From: Helicobacter saguini | Lineage (GTDB): Bacteria > Campylobacterota > Campylobacteria > Campylobacterales > Helicobacteraceae | Length of the DNA: 64,000 nt | Assembly: GCF_000762875.2 (NCBI RefSeq) | Contig: NZ_JRMP02000008.1 | Location: 1 to 64,000 of the forward strand | Direction of reading: 5' to 3' | Part shown: piece after piece, positions 1 through 7,064 of the stretch | Layout: the number at the start of each line of letters is the position of its first letter | Numbering within the stretch: the stretch's first letter is position 1 | Program-made: the position numbers and the translations under genes | Notes under the pieces: generated by a model | Told to the model about the DNA's origin: nothing | The model's input: the letters and a program-made list of their open reading frames with translations, nothing else | The model's database searches: none

Positions 1-1
1 T

Positions 2-157
2 GTATTAAGTGATTTAGCAAATATAGCAAAAACTCGTTTTAAAGTGGAATGCAAGGTTATATTGACAAATGCAGATTCTAGCAATGATTTAGAATCTAAG
101 AAGCTTAATGCGTTTGTGATTAAAGATTACACACAAAAGAATAAAAATAGATTCTAA
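2..157 (+). CDS. C-terminal fragment of an unidentified protein
   Basis: An open frame runs in from the left edge and stops at TAA 155-157, leaving about 51 residues. The visible tail is mixed alpha/beta-like, then becomes Asp/Glu-Ser and Lys rich (the motif LESKK comes from an AGAATCT copy). It ends on the plus strand and faces the minus-strand array that follows. There is no conserved motif I can name, so no function is proposed. Codon use looks like the rest of the window, so it is probably the real 3' end of a gene starting outside it. Confidence 0.5.
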   Translation, partial: VLSDLANIAKTRFKVECKVILTNADSSNDLESKKLNAFVIKDYTQKNKNRF

Positions 158-371
158 GATTAATGTTTGCTAGATTCTAATTTTGGAATGAATAGAATCT
201 AATATTTTATTTCTACTTTTATCTTAAAATTTTCTTAATTTAATTTTCATTTAAGTTTTTATTTTGTAATGATTTGATATAATTTCATTTAAGATTTTTA
301 GTTGCTAAAATCTTAATGTTATTTGAAATCTTAAGGATAGCTTAAAATATGCAAAGTTGTTAGTAAAATTG

Positions 372-566
372 TTAGTAACAATTTTCTAAACTTGCTTTTT
401 TTAGCTTTAAAAGTGCGTGTATAACGATATTGTAGATTAAAAAAGTATAATTTAGAATCCAAAAATATGTATTTTTAAATTCTAAAAATAAATCAAAATA
501 CCCATACGCTGCCCAAGCTAACTCAGCATTATCTCTTAGGTTTTTAATTTGTTGTTTATGATTCAT
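372..566 (-). pseudogene. Orphan N-terminus of the lipase-like cassette family
   Basis: The 64-residue frame starts at ATG 566 behind a good AAAGGA ribosome site. Residues 1-30 (KQQIKNLRDNAELAW, then AAYGYFDLF) closely match the starts at 2950 and 1215. After about residue 30 the similarity is lost and the rest is a hydrophobic, probably out-of-frame tail. It is the last (promoter-distal) member of the array of five such starts. It may still be translated because start and ribosome site are intact, but no catalytic part remains. I read it as a truncated paralogue. Confidence 0.6.
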
Positions 567-576
567 TTATCGTCCT

Positions 577-1215
577 TTATAAATATCTTAATAGTGCAAA
601 ATCATACTTATCTATAAAATAGATATAAGCAGACATTATTAATAATATTATACTTATTAATTTCCATACAGCAAAGTTTCGAGCTATATCTTTTAATAAA
701 AAAATTATGGAATATGGAAATAATGGAATTAACATGAGTGTTATATAAAAATGAGTAGCCTTTTGTAAATCTCCTATTAATCCATAAAACCCAAAAGTAA
801 AAAACAAACTAAAAACTCCATAAATTATCAATAAAATTAAGAATGTATTGCTTTTCATATTTGCCCCTTTAAATACTATTATATTTACTTGTATTTCTCC
901 AAATTCTCCATTGAGTTTATCCGAGTTAGTTTTATCATCTATTGCATTTAGCAAGTTTGACTGCCAAGTATTATCTTGCCTTAAATTAACCAATACTTCT
1001 TGTCCTTGATATTCTTTGCTTACTATGTGTTCTATAGTGATTTCTACTTCTTTATATCCTCTTGGATAGCTTTTATCTTCAATTTTATTACCCATGGAAT
1101 CTAATTCATAAATATTCCTAGGAATATTATTAGAATCTTTTAATAAATCAAAATAAAAATAACTTGCTTGTGCAAGTTCAGCATAGTCTTTGAGGTTGTT
1201 GATTACTTGTTTCAT
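577..1215 (-). CDS. Chimera: lipase-family N-terminus joined to a small multi-pass membrane protein
   Basis: The frame encodes 212 residues. Residues 1 to about 110 belong to the array's lipase-like N-terminal family (YAELAQASYFYFDLL near the start) but stop before any nucleophile elbow. From residue 120 the protein is a separate hydrophobic unit with about three to four membrane spans and the motif LMLIPLFPYSIIFLL. Met120 (position 858) follows an AAAGGGG ribosome site five bases upstream, so a free 93-residue membrane protein may be made from 858. The membrane part is homologous to the IS-disrupted gene just upstream (1212-2360). ATG 1215 overlaps that gene's stop as ATGA, which suggests translational coupling. 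An immunity-like role for the membrane part is inference from the alternating arrangement. Confidence 0.55.
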   Translation of the reverse strand: MKQVINNLKDYAELAQASYFYFDLLKDSNNIPRNIYELDSMGNKIEDKSYPRGYKEVEITIEHIVSKEYQGQEVLVNLRQDNTWQSNLLNAIDDKTNSDKLNGEFGEIQVNIIVFKGANMKSNTFLILLIIYGVFSLFFTFGFYGLIGDLQKATHFYITLMLIPLFPYSIIFLLKDIARNFAVWKLISIILLIMSAYIYFIDKYDFALLRYL

Positions 1216-1328
1216 TTTGATTGCCTTTTGTTTTTATAAATTATTATAAATATTGCTATACATACAATAGTATTTATTAGATAAAATAAAAAACTATCGC
1301 TATGAAACTCAAAAAATAGTATAAAATA

Positions 1329-2115
1329 GGCTCAAGACAACTTAAGCGGATATTTTCTAATCAATTTTAGTAAAATTTTATACAAATCTTTACCTTCATT
1401 TTTAGTATTATATCTAAATTCTGTTTCTTTTAAATGCAAGTAAAAATTTTCTTTTTTTATACCTTTAAATTTTGCTAAACGATGCTTGGCATAACCCCAA
1501 AAATTTTCAATTCCATTGATGTGATTTTTACCATTTGCAAACTCATTTTCGCTGTGTTTCACTCTGTAATGCGCCAATGCTCCAAAATCTACTAAAGCAT
1601 CATAAGATTTCCACGTATCACTATAAATTATAGAATCTTTAAGGCTATAAAACTGCGTTATTATCGGCATTAGCTCATCTTTAGAGCAATTTTTTACAAT
1701 CTGCGTATATACTTTTCCATTGCGTTTTAAATTGCCATGAAATTCCGCAAGGACAAACACAGGCGTTTTTTTGCTAGCCCCTCTACCTTACCTTTTTTGC
1801 CTTTCACTCTTTTTGGTCCAAAGTAGGATTCATCCACTTCAATTTCACCTTTTAATTGTGAAATTTTTTCACATTCTTTTGCCATTAATTTTCGAATTTC
1901 TTTGAATATTTTATTGAGAGAATTTCTAGAAATTTTGCAAATTTTTGCGATTTTTACCGCCTCAAAGCGTAGTTTCTTTAGTAATATCAAGACAAAAATG
2001 CCACAAAATTTCTCTAAATTTAGCCTCCGAAATTCGTGAACGTATGTTACCCATTTTTCATCGGTGTAATCATAACTTAAAGCCCATTACAAAAGAGCTT
2101 AAGTTGTCTTGAGCC
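1329..2115 (-). mobile_element. IS1595-family insertion sequence, copy 1
   Basis: The element is bounded by perfect 18-bp inverted repeats, GGCTCAAGACAACTTAAG at 1329-1346 and its complement at 2098-2115. It is flanked by a 7-bp direct repeat TAAAATA (1322-1328 and 2116-2122). IS1595 elements usually duplicate 8 bp, so the AT-rich match may be one base short or shifted. It carries one transposase frame, broken in this copy. A second copy lies at 4303-5138 with the same termini. It interrupts a small membrane-protein gene that can be rejoined across it. Confidence 0.85.
1332..1990 (-). pseudogene. Transposase of IS copy 1 (ISXO2-like DDE), frameshifted
   Basis: Two overlapping frames (1727-1990 and 1332-1760) together cover an ISXO2-like transposase. 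The first has a helix-turn-helix-like start and the DDE motif IEVDESYFGPKR. The second has FVLAEFHG, the GIENFWGYAKHR motif typical of this family, and the C-terminal FRYNTKNEG. Compared with copy 2, this copy has a 5-bp tandem duplication (AAGGT) just after the KGKKG codons, near 1785, which throws the frame. The apparent start is TTG 1990. The same frame is open further upstream to the terminal repeat without an ATG, so the true start is uncertain. The C-terminus is intact here, unlike copy 2. Confidence 0.8.
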
Positions 2116-2360
2116 TAAAATAATATAAAATAACACAAAGCAACAACAATAAATACAAAACAACAACAAGAAATAATCTCTTAGCCTTGTTTATCTTTTC
2201 ATATATTAAATAAAAAAAATATGGAAATAATGGCATAAAGATTAATAAAAAAATAAATACAGCATTCCCAAAAAAGTTGCATTATGTCCCATGGCACCAC
2301 CAATGACACAGCCTAAGCCCCAAAATATAACCCAGCAAATATAAAGTATTTTTAATATTT

Positions 2361-2950
2361 TTATAAGTAGCCTTTACCTTTATTGTTATAATCTAACACA
2401 AATGTTTGAGTTAATACCCACCTAGTGAATGCCCTGTAAGTGTGAGAGAATTTGAGCTTTTATTTGTGGATATTGACTTATGCACTCTATATAAAGAAGT
2501 TTAGTATATTTTCGTAGTATGCTTGTGGCACTTGCCCTTTTGTTAATAGATTCCAAAAATCAGCTTCTATATAATCCCTTGTATCATAGCTACCACGAAT
2601 AGCTAGTGTATATTGTTCAGAATCTTTATGTGTAAATAAACAAGCATGAAAACCTTTTGAGTTATTTTTAGTAAAATGTTCTAGCAATTCATATCTTTCA
2701 AAAAATCTTTTTGCTTGGTTGGGAGACATATCACCATTAAGCTTATTATCAAACAACCAACCTGTATCTTTAACCCCATATCCTTTGAGGTCATGTCTAA
2801 AATATCGGTACAGGTGATGATAGTGTCTTTTTTGTTTCCATAGCTATCCTTATCAATAAATCTTTTGCCCAAAAAATTAAAATACCCATAAGTTGCCCAC
2901 GCTAATTCAGCATTGTCTCTTAGCCGTTTAATTTGCTCTTTATTATTCAT
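2361..2950 (-). pseudogene. Lipase class 3-like (alpha/beta hydrolase) pseudogene
   Basis: This is the most complete member of the array. It starts at ATG 2950 behind AAGGGA and reads NNKEQIKRLRDNAELAW, the family start. It shifts frame near 2800 and continues as GYGVKDTGWLFDNKLNGDM, FFERYELLEHF and YTLAIRGSYDTRDYIEADF, the pattern before the active site in class 3 / Mbeg1-like lipases. It shifts again near 2490 and reaches the nucleophile elbow LTLTGHSLGGY at about 2415-2450. It shifts once more and ends at TAA 2361-2363. With three frameshifts and no downstream Asp/His region it is dead as written. It overlaps the preceding membrane gene by 8 nt, which suggests former coupling. Confidence 0.75.
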
Positions 2951-3524
2951 TGCTATCCCTTAAAAATCTACTAGAACAGCTTATAGTTTCTTCTTCCCAT
3001 TCCCACCTATAAGTTGCTATTCCTTGTTGCCTTAATAAATAACGATTTGTATGCCAAGTGCCAGATATTCTCATTTTTATTTTATCCATATTTTTTAACG
3101 AAAAATCTCTAAGCATACCATAAAACCACAATGAATTATCGTTTTTATTGGCGACTTGCGTCATATATTTTATTTCTTTTGTTTTATAGTAAGTGCTACT
3201 TGTTAGTAGCTTTATAGCATTGTCTCTAATCTTATTTCAATCCAAACTATCCAAACTCAAATCAAAATAACTTAAGATTTTATTATATTTTTCTTTATTG
3301 TCTGGAAGTTTATTTAATTCACACATTTGTTTAAACCTCCAAAAACTAGGCTCTAAATAAAGTGAATATGGCGTATAATAAAATATTATTAATCCCACAG
3401 CAACAATAAACACTAAAATCTTTGAAACTTTTTTGTGTGATTTAAAGGCTTTTTTATATACAATCCAGCATATAAGGTAAGATAAAGTAAAGATTATAAG
3501 CAAAAACATTATGATAAATAACAT
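2943..3524 (-). pseudogene. Two-span membrane protein of the array, interrupted by an in-frame TGA
   Basis: The 95-residue frame at 3237-3524 and the 73-residue frame at 2943-3164 are in the same phase and separated only by TGA 3237-3239, giving about 193 codons. Residues 1-50 hold two hydrophobic spans. Then comes the family segment NKLPDNKEKYNKILSYF. The paralogue at 3757-4302 has TGG (Trp) after the same Leu-Asp dipeptide where this copy has TGA, so a Trp-to-stop change explains the break. The C-terminal part includes RISGTWHTNRYLLRQQG and ends 8 nt inside the next lipase-like gene. Product function is unknown; an immunity-type partner is inferred from position only. Confidence 0.6.
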
Positions 3525-3682
3525 TTATTTCCTTTATTTAGATTCTATTGTAAAAAGATAGTGTGTATTTTTTAGATTTTATGTCTTGAGATATTATAGC
3601 AAAAGCCTAATTTGATTCTATAAAATCTTTTTTAACTTCTGCACTCTATAACCTTAGAATTTAGATAAAAGTGTCGCAACTA

Positions 3683-3739
3683 TCCCAAGGCTAGTTCTGC
3701 CATTTCTTTTAATTTTTCTATCTGTTTCTTATTGCTCAT
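3683..3739 (-). pseudogene. Orphan start of the lipase-like family
   Basis: ATG 3739 opens MSNKKQIEKLKEMAELALG and then meets TAG. The 19 residues match the beginnings at 2950, 1215 and 566. A weak AAGAATAGG ribosome site precedes it. No other homologous sequence can be followed before the membrane gene at 3524 begins. It is the fourth of five family starts and keeps the order membrane gene, lipase start, membrane gene. The stretch 3525-3682 holds no other recognisable feature. Confidence 0.5.
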
Positions 3740-3756
3740 AGCCTATTCTTATATCA

Positions 3757-4302
3757 CTATTGGTACCGCAAAAATACTTCATTTTTGCTAAAAGTAGGAT
3801 CAATATAATATCTACATGTTAGTATCATTTTTTTTATATTATCCTTTGTTGTTATGTCGCTATTAATATATTTCCATTATAGGATAAAACTTATCTCTAA
3901 TTGTAATTTTATAGTTATATCTATCACTTAAATAATCTTTAAAATCTAGTTTTTCCTTATACCATTTATTTAGTTTGCCCCAATCTAAATTATCCAAATT
4001 TTTACTATAATATCCTAAAAGTTTATTGTATTTTTCTTTATTATCTAGCAATCCATTTAATTCATACATTTCTTCAAACTTGTAATGGCTAGGTTGAAAT
4101 GAATAAGGCACAAACCACCCCGGCCAATATTATCCACAATCACTATAAACAATACCGATATTACAAAGCTAGAGCCAATAACCATACTTGTGCGTTTTTG
4201 TAATCTATTATTACTAAGTGCTATCAAAATGACAGATATAATTTTGATAAGTGCCCATAACACAAATACTACAAACATAATCAATAAAAATATAATAAAT
4301 AT
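3757..4302 (-). pseudogene. Frameshifted paralogue of the two-span membrane protein
   Basis: The frame is open from the end of IS copy 2 through a hydrophobic start (IFLLIMFVVFVLW) and a second span. It shifts at about 4115-4125 (GRG to WFVPYSF) and continues with YELNGLLDNKEKYNKLLGYY, homologous to the gene at 2943-3524. A further shift near 3865 leads to KDNIKKMILTCRYY and a stop at 3757. Its own start codon appears to have been lost at the IS junction. It keeps the C-terminal region after the Trp that is a stop in its paralogue. It lies 17 nt from the next lipase-like start at 3739. Confidence 0.55.
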
Positions 4303-4377
4303 GGCTCAAGACAACTTAAGCGGATATTTTCTAATCAATTTTAGTAAAATTTTATACAAATCTTTGCCTTCATTTTT

Positions 4378-4450
4378 CTAAAGAAACTTCGTTTTGACAT
4401 TATATCTAAATTACTAAAGAAACTTCGTTTTCTAAAGAAGCTACGCTTTC
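4378..4450. repeat. 18-bp hairpin-forming micro-repeats inserted in the transposase gene
   Basis: Relative to IS copy 1, copy 2 carries CTAAAGAAACTTCGTTTT at about 4378 and again at 4413, followed at once by the variant CTAAAGAAGCTACGCTTT at 4432. Each unit can fold into a tiny hairpin (AAAC/GTTT, or GAAGC with GCTTT). The first insertion adds a net 18 bp. The second adds 37 bp and shifts the frame, giving the aberrant tail ESVASLENEVSLVI. Confidence 0.7.
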
Positions 4451-5014
4451 TGTTTCTTTTAAATGCAAGTAAAAATTTTCTTTTTTTATACCTTTAAATT
4501 TTGCTAAACGATGCTTGGCATAACCCCAAAAATTTTCAATTCCATTGATGTGATTTTTACCATTTGCAAACTCATTTTGGCTGTGTTTTACTCTGTAATG
4601 AGCTAGCGCTCCATAATCAACTAAAGCGTCATAAGACTTCCACGTATCGCTATAGATTATAGAATCTTTAAGGGTAGAAAACTGCGTTATTATCGGCATT
4701 AGTTCATCTTTGGAGCAATTTTTTACAATCTGCGTATATACCTTTCCATTGCGTTTTAGCACACCATGAAATTCCGCAAGGACAAAAACGGGCGTTTTTT
4801 TGCTAGCTTCTCTACCTTTTTTGCCTTTCACTCTTTTTGGTCCAAAGTAGGATTCATCCACTTCTATTTCGCCTTTTAATTGTGAAATTTTTTCGCATTC
4901 TTTTGCCATCAATTTTCGAATTTCTTTGAATATTTTATTGAGAGAATTTCTAGAAATTTTGCAAATTTTAGCGATTTTTACCGCCTCAAAACGCAGTTTC
5001 TTTAGTAATATCAA
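4406..5014 (-). CDS. Transposase of IS copy 2 (ISXO2-like DDE), altered C-terminus
   Basis: The 202-residue frame starts at TTG 5014. It carries an N-terminal helix-turn-helix-like region (KIAKICKISRNSLNKIF), the first catalytic Asp in EVDESYFG, the central FVLAEFHG and DTWKSYDALVD segments, and GIENFWGYAKHR near residue 170. It lacks the 5-bp frameshift of copy 1. Its last 14 residues replace the normal C-terminus (FRYNTKNEG onward, about 34 residues) because of the micro-repeat insertion. The DDE core looks complete, so activity cannot be excluded, but the C-terminal loss makes a functional enzyme doubtful. The frame is open upstream to the terminal repeat with no ATG. Confidence 0.75.
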   Translation of the reverse strand: MILLKKLRFEAVKIAKICKISRNSLNKIFKEIRKLMAKECEKISQLKGEIEVDESYFGPKRVKGKKGREASKKTPVFVLAEFHGVLKRNGKVYTQIVKNCSKDELMPIITQFSTLKDSIIYSDTWKSYDALVDYGALAHYRVKHSQNEFANGKNHINGIENFWGYAKHRLAKFKGIKKENFYLHLKETESVASLENEVSLVI

Positions 5015-5138
5015 GACAAAAATGCCACAAAATCTCTCTAAATTTAGCCTCCGAAATTCGTGAACGTATGTTACCCATTTTTCATCGGTGTAATCATAAC
5101 TTAAAGCTCCTTTAAAAGAGCTTAAGTTGTCTTGAGCC

Positions 5139-5307
5139 TTTCTTTTTAAATCTTTATCACCTAAAGTTATACCATCTATTCCTTTCCATTCTTCCTTTGG
5201 ATTTGAGTGGTATTTATTCTCATAAATATAATGTAACTTTGCATAACTAGCATCAGCACAATATGCACAGTCTTAAGATTTTCTATTATTTCTTTATTTT
5301 TACCCAT
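5139..5307 (-). pseudogene. Lipase-like family start cut by IS copy 2
   Basis: ATG 5307 follows an AAGGGA ribosome site. The first 14 residues (MGKNKEIIENLKTV) are followed by a one-base shift. The family pattern then resumes as CADASYAKLHYIYENKYH and continues to KGIDGITLGDKDLKRK, where the IS terminal repeat begins. It is the first (promoter-proximal) of the five lipase-like starts. The part downstream of the IS does not continue this protein, so the rest of the gene is gone. Confidence 0.55.
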
Positions 5308-5426
5308 TTGTTATCCCTTAGAATAAATTTATTTTTTATACTAACCCCACCCATTTTTTTAGTAGTATATCAATAAAAACGCCAACTCTAATCACCACCT
5401 AGCCAAAACCATGCTCTGTAATAAAA

Positions 5427-5669
5427 TCATCTTTCATACAAAATAACATGCTTTTTACCTTGAGAATCTATAAAATAATAACCATATTGCTTAAACTCTA
5501 ATTCTCTTAAAATCATATCTTTGTGCTATATTAGTATCATCAATTTTTATCTATTAGGCAAAGTCTTTACTTCTTCATCATTATATGCTCTATTTGCTCT
5601 AATATCTTGATATAAAAATTCATCAAAGATATAAAGCCCACTTTCTTTTTTATATAACTTCCTAAACAT
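5427..5669 (-). pseudogene. Degenerate small gene of unknown function
   Basis: ATG 5669 opens a 37-codon frame (MFRKLYKKESGLYIFDEF and on to TLPNR). Further pieces in neighbouring frames read KIDDTNIAQRYD and LRELEFKQYGYYFIDSQGKK, ending at TGA 5427-5429. Together they look like one protein of about 80 residues with two frameshifts. It lies directly downstream of the two large unknown genes and could be the remnant of a third gene of that operon. I do not recognise a family. Confidence 0.4.
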
Positions 5670-5692
5670 AATTAACACCTTTGTATTTGAGT

Positions 5693-7045
5693 TTAATCTT
5701 TAATATTATGTATTTTAGCATAATCTAGTATTTTTTGACGAAGTTCAGCAGGGAAAGATTCTCTATATATTGCTGGGATTCTAGGGTCTAGCTTAGAATC
5801 TAGTTTACCTTCTTTATAAAGTCCCTCTAAATATTCAGGGATATAGTAAGTTGGAGCATTTGGGTAGCCTTGTGGGGGTGTTACTGCCATGATTTTAGCA
5901 TGAAGTTCTATAATGTCATATTCTAGTTCGGGATTTTCAATGTCCAGCAAGTATGGAATATCTAATGCTAAAGTATCAGCTCTTCTTTTTATTAAAAAGT
6001 TTGCTTTTTCTGCAAAAGCTATTTTACTTTCGTTTGTAGAATCTGAATCTCTAGGGTCTTTTAATAATCCATTTGCCAATAAAACATCAATCTCCTCAAT
6101 TATATCACCATGCACATCAATTCTGCTAAAATCCATTATCCAATCTACTCCTATGATTTCATCTATATATGGGAGCATACCAAATTTATCTGGTTTAATT
6201 TTTTTAGCAATGGCTGCAACTTGTTGTTTTCGTAAAGGATTTTTCCTTAAGCCTAATCGTTGATTGCCTATGATATTTTCTATATAACTTTCATATTCTT
6301 TTCGTCCCATAAAATCAGTGCTTGTTGCATCAAGTTGCATTTGTAATACTAGGGCTTGTATATGTCTTGCTTGAAAACCTAATTTATCTCTTGAAAGATA
6401 TTCTGGTTTGCCTAGTATCCCTGCTGCTATACCCCATTCTTGCCTAAATAAATATGATTTTAGAGTATCTTTATTAATATCTACTTGATAAAAGATTTCT
6501 TCATATTCTTTATTTATCACTCTACCATTTTCATCTACTCCACCTATAGCATCAAAGGGTATATCTATTACTGCACTTCTTAAGCCACTTCTAATAACAA
6601 GATATTTATATCTTTCTTTTTTTGTCTTTAAAGATTCATAATATGCTTTTTCTTTCTTAGTCCATGGAGCTATTGTTCCTTTTACTGGGTCTTTATAATA
6701 AAGTTTTTGTATTTCTTTAAATTTTAATAGATTAGATTGTTGTCCTGTATGGTAGTTTGGGTCTAGATAGTTTGGTTTGTAGTTGGCGTAAGGGGAAGAT
6801 TGTATGATTTTGTTTGTCTCATTTAACAATTTTGTAGCTCTTAGAGCATCTTGTTTTAAAAATTCTTTATCTGTGATTGGAATCTTTTTAACTTCATTAT
6901 CAAAAATTGTCGTAAAATCAAAACTATAATCCTTTAAAATCACATTGCCATGAGAATCTAATCCTATATTATTATTAAACATATCTTGCGTTGTTTTCAT
7001 TACTTTATCATTGTCTTTATCGCTACTTGATAGCCACATATCCAT
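5693..7045 (-). CDS. Unknown 450-residue protein, second gene of a large-protein operon
   Basis: The frame is intact (450 residues) and starts 19 nt after the stop of the 1266-residue gene, so the two are surely cotranscribed. No signal peptide or membrane span is visible. The protein is charged and rich in Tyr, Lys and Asp. Recognisable stretches are only descriptive: RQEWGIAAGILGKPEYLSRD near residues 200-220, QARHIQALVLQMQLDATSTD near 225-245 and TPPQGYPNAPTYYIPEYLEG near 390-410. I know no family for it. Position after a membrane-associated giant protein and next to lipase/membrane cassettes is compatible with a partner, chaperone or second effector, but this is inference. Confidence 0.7.
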   Translation of the reverse strand: MDMWLSSSDKDNDKVMKTTQDMFNNNIGLDSHGNVILKDYSFDFTTIFDNEVKKIPITDKEFLKQDALRATKLLNETNKIIQSSPYANYKPNYLDPNYHTGQQSNLLKFKEIQKLYYKDPVKGTIAPWTKKEKAYYESLKTKKERYKYLVIRSGLRSAVIDIPFDAIGGVDENGRVINKEYEEIFYQVDINKDTLKSYLFRQEWGIAAGILGKPEYLSRDKLGFQARHIQALVLQMQLDATSTDFMGRKEYESYIENIIGNQRLGLRKNPLRKQQVAAIAKKIKPDKFGMLPYIDEIIGVDWIMDFSRIDVHGDIIEEIDVLLANGLLKDPRDSDSTNESKIAFAEKANFLIKRRADTLALDIPYLLDIENPELEYDIIELHAKIMAVTPPQGYPNAPTYYIPEYLEGLYKEGKLDSKLDPRIPAIYRESFPAELRQKILDYAKIHNIKD

Positions 7046-7064
7046 TATCCTTGTATTTTGTATT

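Larger units (their letters stand above)
1212..2360 (-). pseudogene. Small membrane protein gene split by an IS element
   Basis: The minus-strand DNA on both sides of IS copy 1 reads as one membrane protein homologous to residues 120-212 of the 577-1215 product (shared core MPLFPY). Joining 2116-2360 to the segment after the IS, with one copy of the 7-bp duplication removed, restores an open frame through the junction. That frame ends at TGA 1212-1214, overlapping the next ATG. There is one further frameshift near 2270 (between the NATFLG and VFIFLLIF stretches), and no convincing start codon remains. It sits directly after the lipase pseudogene at 2361-2950, keeping the alternation of lipase-like and membrane genes. 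Confidence 0.6.
4303..5138 (-). mobile_element. IS1595-family insertion sequence, copy 2
   Basis: It has the same 18-bp terminal inverted repeats as copy 1 (4303-4320 and 5121-5138). The flanks (AATAAATAT on the left, TTTCTTT on the right) show no target duplication, so the element has probably been through recombination or a deletion next to it. It is about 50 bp longer than copy 1 because of micro-repeats in the transposase 3' end. It lies between the start of a lipase-like gene (5139-5307) and a membrane gene whose start codon is missing. Confidence 0.85.

Noticed and set aside
4303-5138. Composite transposon formed by the two IS copies (1329-5138)
   Set aside because: Both copies are in the same orientation and intervening genes are decayed, but copy 2 lacks target duplication and there is no matching 8-bp repeat at the outer ends, so mobility as a unit is unsupported.
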